Shown one piece after another: positions 4,299 to 5,484 of a stretch of DNA of 5,484 nucleotides. The position numbers and the translations under genes were made by a program. The stretch comes from Candidatus Roizmanbacteria bacterium CG_4_10_14_0_8_um_filter_33_9. GTDB taxonomy: Bacteria > Patescibacteriota > Microgenomatia > UBA1406 > GWC2-37-13. Numbering within the stretch: the first letter of the stretch is position 1; each line of letters opens with the position of its first letter. The notes under the pieces are model-generated. The model was not told the origin of the DNA, searched no databases, and saw only the letters and a list, made by a program, of their open reading frames with translations. The DNA lies in NCBI GenBank assembly GCA_002785065.1, contig PFLI01000187.1:255-5738 (forward strand), read 5' to 3'.

Positions 4299-5096
4299 TT
4301 ATTTCCATTGCCAAGTTGCCAACAATCTCTCTAACTCAATTTGTTGAATTGACCGTGTATTTAAATCAGAGGCTGATAATAATTCGAATCCTGTAATAGG
4401 ATAACCATATGCTTCGTATTTTCCAGGATTATATATAAAAATATGCGTTGTTTGAACTGATTTATTTGCATATTCTGTAACGACCTTATACCCTTCTACC
4501 CCTCCAACTTGGATAGGGCCTTTTTCAACAAGAGTTTCATCTGAGCCTCGATCTTTTTCCATTTGAAGCCATTGATCTGCCATATTTTGAGAGTCGATAA
4601 ATTCTTTATCGTTTAATGTTACGCTTACGGTAACGCTGGAATCCGGGTTATTTTCATCAGGAAATGAGCGATATAGTATGTCACAATTATTTTCAGCACC
4701 AACATCATTTTTTTTAGGAAGGGTTAGGGTAAAACATAGCGTTTCTTTTTCAATAGTTTCATCGGTTGAAACCGCTGATGATGAGGCGAGCGTAGGAGAG
4801 ATTTGTTGCATTATTTTTGAGGGCATTATGGTTGATGATATTGGAGAAGGGGTTGTGGTAATTTTTGTTGAAATATTTTGAGAAGCTTGTTTTAATGTAG
4901 TGATCTGTGATTGCATAAACAACCCAAATCCAATTCCTCCAATTCCAAAAAGAAAAAAAAGGAGATTAAAAAGAAATGAAAGCGGATTTTTTGTTTTTGA
5001 AGATGGAGCATAAATAGGAATGGTAATATCAGGAGGTACTTGTTCAACAGGTAAAGGTGGTTGGTTGGTTGGATTTACTGGAGGATTTGATGACAT
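4299..5096 (-). CDS. Single-pass membrane protein with extracytoplasmic domain, function unknown
   Basis: The protein has 265 residues. It begins with a cytoplasmic Pro/Asn-rich segment (1-37) and has one transmembrane helix at about 39-61 (LSFLFNLLFFLFGIGGIGFGLF). A short Gln/Lys helix and a Ser/Thr/Pro/Ile-rich linker (about 75-115) lead to a globular domain (about 116-265). The domain alternates beta-strand-like segments (TLCFTLTLP, SSVTVSVTL, VGGVEGYKVVTEY, THIFIYNPGKYEAYGY) with helices. This style resembles PsbP-like or other small membrane-anchored domains common in CPR bacteria, but I cannot name the family. Cys121 and Cys138 may pair. It follows the deformylase gene by 31 bp and has its own promoter; the multi-pass membrane protein follows 43 bp downstream. 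No Shine-Dalgarno motif is visible. Confidence 0.85.
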   Translation of the reverse strand: MSSNPPVNPTNQPPLPVEQVPPDITIPIYAPSSKTKNPLSFLFNLLFFLFGIGGIGFGLFMQSQITTLKQASQNISTKITTTPSPISSTIMPSKIMQQISPTLASSSAVSTDETIEKETLCFTLTLPKKNDVGAENNCDILYRSFPDENNPDSSVTVSVTLNDKEFIDSQNMADQWLQMEKDRGSDETLVEKGPIQVGGVEGYKVVTEYANKSVQTTHIFIYNPGKYEAYGYPITGFELLSASDLNTRSIQQIELERLLATWQWK

Positions 5097-5103
5097 AATT
5101 TAT

Positions 5104-5131
5104 ATTACAGAGTAATGAAGATATTTGTCAA
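5104..5131 (-). promoter_or_regulatory. Promoter of the single-pass membrane protein gene, overlapping the def stop
   Basis: On the minus strand an exact TTGACA (5126-5131) contains the TGA stop codon of the deformylase gene. TGTAAT (5104-5109, 5 of 6) lies 16 bp downstream, with seven bases between it and the ATG at 5096. The predicted transcript starts within a base or two of the ATG. Confidence 0.65.
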
Positions 5132-5484
5132 TAGTGAAGTGGATGAAGCTCTCCGTTTTTTTCTTCATAGAGCTTGGATTGTTGTTCAAGTGATCGTTGT
5201 GTAAATAGAATACCTTTTAAATGATCGCATTCATGTTGGATAATTATAGCTTTAAAACCAGTAAACCACTTTATATGAGTGTTGCTATTTAAATCTTGAT
5301 ATGAAAGACGCACTTTGGGAGCACGCGATATAGGACCCCAGATACGAGGAATAGAAAGGCAACCTTCAAGTTTAGTTTGTTTGGTTTTTAGTTGTTGGTT
5401 ATTAATTGTTGGGGATTTAATTTCAAGTATTTTTGGATTAATAAATACTTCAGTATCACTTTTCGGCGTAGGTTTTATAATAAA
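5128..5484 (-). CDS. def: Peptide deformylase, C-terminal part (5' end outside window)
   Basis: The minus-strand frame is open from the window edge to TGA at 5128, giving 118 residues. Two of the three deformylase signatures are present: motif 2 EGCLSIP, whose Cys is a metal ligand, and motif 3 QHECDHLKG, whose HExxH supplies two His ligands and the catalytic Glu. EVFINPKILE before motif 2 and the block APKVRLSYQDLN after it also fit. Motif 1 (GxGLAAPQ) should lie just outside the window. The enzyme removes the formyl group from the N-terminal Met of new proteins in the cytoplasm. Between NPKILE and EGCLS there is a low-complexity Lys/Gln/Asn/Thr segment (INNQQLKTKQTK), somewhat longer than usual. 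The GTG at 5313 is internal, not the start, because motif 2 is upstream of it. Confidence 0.95.
   Translation of the reverse strand, partial: FIIKPTPKSDTEVFINPKILEIKSPTINNQQLKTKQTKLEGCLSIPRIWGPISRAPKVRLSYQDLNSNTHIKWFTGFKAIIIQHECDHLKGILFTQRSLEQQSKLYEEKNGELHPLHY

Noticed and set aside
5128..5130. UGA recoded as Gly or Trp, as in some CPR lineages
   Set aside because: The deformylase ends here at a natural family length, Trp is encoded by TGG elsewhere, and no in-frame TGA interrupts any conserved gene.
5311..5313. GTG at 5313 as a short deformylase-like gene start
   Set aside because: The EGCLSIP motif and preceding conserved residues are encoded upstream in the same frame, so this is the interior of a normal deformylase.

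Overview
The window is clearly AT-rich bacterial DNA, densely coding on both strands. Several traits suggest a Patescibacteria/CPR genome, most likely of the Microgenomates type. These are start codons without Shine-Dalgarno sequences, small secreted proteins with DUF11 or dockerin-like modules and Ser/Thr/Pro-rich linkers, a bL28 with a long basic tail, and AT-rich heptamer-type repeats both between and inside genes. The lineage call is an inference from style, not from a marker gene. The genetic code looks standard: the deformylase ends naturally at TGA.

Left part (1-1370). A minus-strand gene running off the left edge encodes a Tat-type lipoprotein with a good sigma70-like promoter. Next is a 256-bp intergenic stretch holding one exact DnaA-box sequence and a strong rho-independent terminator, which closes the next minus-strand gene. 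That gene encodes a DUF11-type surface protein with a signal peptide and a C-terminal anchor, and it has a perfect consensus promoter almost touching its ATG. A 126-bp imperfect palindrome separates it from the next, plus-strand gene.

Middle (1369-3220). A SpoU-family RNA 2'-O-methyltransferase (plus strand) carries five heptamer repeats inside its coding region. A second AT-rich inverted repeat follows, then a minus-strand tRNA-Thr(GGT) lying 13 nt behind a site-2-protease-like M50 metalloprotease gene. Ribosomal protein bL28 is divergent from the protease.

Right part (3224-5484, all minus strand). In transcription order there is a peptide deformylase (5' end outside the window), a single-pass membrane protein with an extracytoplasmic domain, a small multi-pass membrane protein, and a dockerin-like secreted protein with a Cys-rich C-terminus. 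The last two are broken in this sequence. Joining their frames needs one extra base in an A-tract, one extra base in a C-tract and probably a third near 3912-3969. This could be real decay, slippage-tolerant genes or homopolymer under-calling in the assembly.

Two themes stand out. First, four genes have a -10 hexamer ending 6-8 nt before the ATG, so transcription should start at or within about 3 nt of the start codon (leaderless mRNAs). Second, the deformylase, bL28, the methyltransferase and the tRNA are translation-related housekeeping genes, interleaved with envelope proteins. I see no CRISPR array, transposase, phage gene or recognisable defence system.
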